A stretch of DNA of 7,238 nucleotides, from assembly GCA_035656495.1 (NCBI GenBank), contig DASRSL010000130.1, positions 1-7,238 of the forward strand, read 5' to 3'. The first letter of the stretch is position 1, and every line of letters starts with the position of its first letter. Both the position numbers and the translations under genes were made by a program. Shown here piece by piece: positions 6,704 through 7,238 of the stretch. Below the pieces are notes generated by a model. The model saw only the letters and a program-made list of their open reading frames with translations. It made no database searches and had not been told where the DNA came from. Source of the stretch: Roseiarcus sp035656495 (GTDB taxonomy: Bacteria; Pseudomonadota; Alphaproteobacteria; Rhizobiales; Beijerinckiaceae).

Positions 6704-6830
6704 CTTCTCCGCGGGGAGAAGTTGGCGCGAAGCGCCGGATGAGGGGCGCACAGGCTTTTCCGGAAAGGGCAGCGCAGCCCCTCACCCCAACCCTCTCCCC
6801 GCTCGCGGGGAGAGGGAGCTGAGCCAGCTC
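6704..6830. repeat. composite palindromic intergenic repeat between the duplicated genes
   Basis: A chain of hairpins fills most of the 218-bp spacer. They are CTTCTCC/GGAGAAG (6704-6710, 6715-6721), GGCGC/GCGCC (6724-6728, 6732-6736), TGAGGGGC/GCCCCTCA (6740-6747, 6777-6784) enclosing the palindrome TTTCCGGAAA (6757-6766), CCCTCTCCCCGC/GCGGGGAGAGGG (6791-6802, 6805-6816) and GAGCTG/CAGCTC (6816-6821, 6825-6830). The CCCTCTCCCCGC and GGGGAGAAG...GCGCCGGATGAGGGGC blocks resemble dispersed intergenic repeats known from rhizobial-type genomes. The last two hairpins lie just after the stop of the upstream gene copy and may also end its transcript. Confidence 0.7.
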
Positions 6831-6835
6831 TGCGA

Positions 6836-7238
6836 TCAGCTGCCGCCGCCGACGCAGGTGTCGACGTTCTTCGGCGTGCAGATGTCGAGTCCGGTATACG
6901 TCGGGTCGGCCGGCGCAGGCTTGCCCTCCTTCATGTCCTTGAGGAAATACATCGCCTTGTAGCCCATATCGAATGGCCGCTGGCCGACGTTGCCGGTCGC
7001 GAGACCTGCCCTCAGATCGTCGAGTTGCATCGGCAAGGTGTCGGCGACGGCGATCGCGATCTTTCCGCTGGCGATCTTGTCCTTGTACTTGCCCATTGAG
7101 TTCTTGTACGCGTCGGTCAGGAACTCGCTGAAGCCGCCGGTCGGCACGAAGGCGTCGAGATCGGGATATTTGTTGAGCATGTCCTGCTCCTGCTGCATCG
7201 CAACAGGGAAGTCGTCGTTGGTGTAGAGCGGGCAGCCG
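6836..7238 (-). CDS. sugar-type ABC transporter substrate-binding protein, second copy (partial, 5' end beyond the window)
   Basis: The C-terminal 133 codons plus stop (TCA complement at 6836-6838) of a paralogue of the gene at 5601-6617. The frame stays open to the right edge, so the true start is outside; the internal Met at 7198 is not the start. It aligns without gaps to residues 206-338 of the complete copy, with 9 amino-acid differences (mostly conservative, clustered in KPAPADP versus KAPPTDP) and about 27 of 403 base differences counted by eye. It keeps the cysteines equivalent to 207, 325 and 333, the ADTLPMQ hinge segment and the same VGGGS end. It is upstream of the complete copy in the direction of transcription. 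Ligand unknown. Whether it is intact at its 5' end, and whether permease and ATPase genes lie beyond it, cannot be seen. Confidence 0.92.
   Translation of the reverse strand, partial: GCPLYTNDDFPVAMQQEQDMLNKYPDLDAFVPTGGFSEFLTDAYKNSMGKYKDKIASGKIAIAVADTLPMQLDDLRAGLATGNVGQRPFDMGYKAMYFLKDMKEGKPAPADPTYTGLDICTPKNVDTCVGGGS

Noticed and set aside
6704..6830. CRISPR array in the hairpin-rich spacer
   Set aside because: The units differ in sequence and spacing, there are no repeated unit-spacer pairs of constant length, and no cas genes are near; these are separate palindromes.
4503..6962. An 819-codon open frame on the plus strand
   Set aside because: It is antisense to mutL and the binding-protein gene and crosses the intergenic repeats. 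Its composition (many Arg, Val, Glu, Asp, Gly) is that of a reverse-strand shadow, and it has no recognisable domain.
6836..7198. A short 120-residue protein starting at the internal Met at 7198
   Set aside because: The frame continues upstream to the window edge and aligns with the complete paralogue throughout, so the Met is internal.

Overview
The window is GC-rich DNA whose gene content suggests an alphaproteobacterium, probably a member of the Rhizobiales/Hyphomicrobiales. The hints are an endonuclease-type MutL, an IS110-family remnant, a b561-type cytochrome whose sequence is typical of that group, and palindromic intergenic repeats of the CCCTCTCCCCGC...GCGGGGAGAGGG kind. This placement is inference; there is no rRNA or other decisive marker.

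Layout from left to right. Positions 1-202 (+) hold the N-terminal stub of an IS110-family transposase, followed by about 230 bp of non-coding sequence with a 12-bp inverted repeat enclosing GCTTCGC repeats. Positions 431-2107 (-) encode a membrane-bound sensor histidine kinase with no response regulator beside it. A 261-bp divergent intergenic region follows, then a secreted CHRD-domain protein (2369-2824, +). Its stop codon directly abuts the stop codon of a convergent cytochrome b561-family membrane protein (2825-3487, -). Upstream of the cytochrome on the same strand lies mutL (3549-5351, -), 61 bp away. A 249-bp intergenic region (5352-5600) carries an inverted repeat and a perfect 24-bp GC palindrome. 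Next come two tandem genes for periplasmic sugar-type ABC transporter binding proteins, both on the minus strand: a complete one (5601-6617) and the C-terminal 133 codons of a second (6836-7238, cut by the window edge). They are about 93% identical at DNA and protein level and are separated by 218 bp filled largely by palindromic repeats.

How the genes work together: the minus-strand order is binding protein copy A (partial), copy B, mutL, cytochrome b. mutL and the cytochrome gene could share a transcript; the binding-protein genes are probably separate from them. No ABC permease or ATPase is visible, so these would have to lie beyond the right edge or elsewhere. The kinase and the CHRD gene are divergent and could share a control region. 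Most of the window is recognisable housekeeping or accessory content. The most notable signals are the recent tandem duplication with repeats in its spacer, the abutting CHRD/cytochrome b pair, and the truncated transposase.
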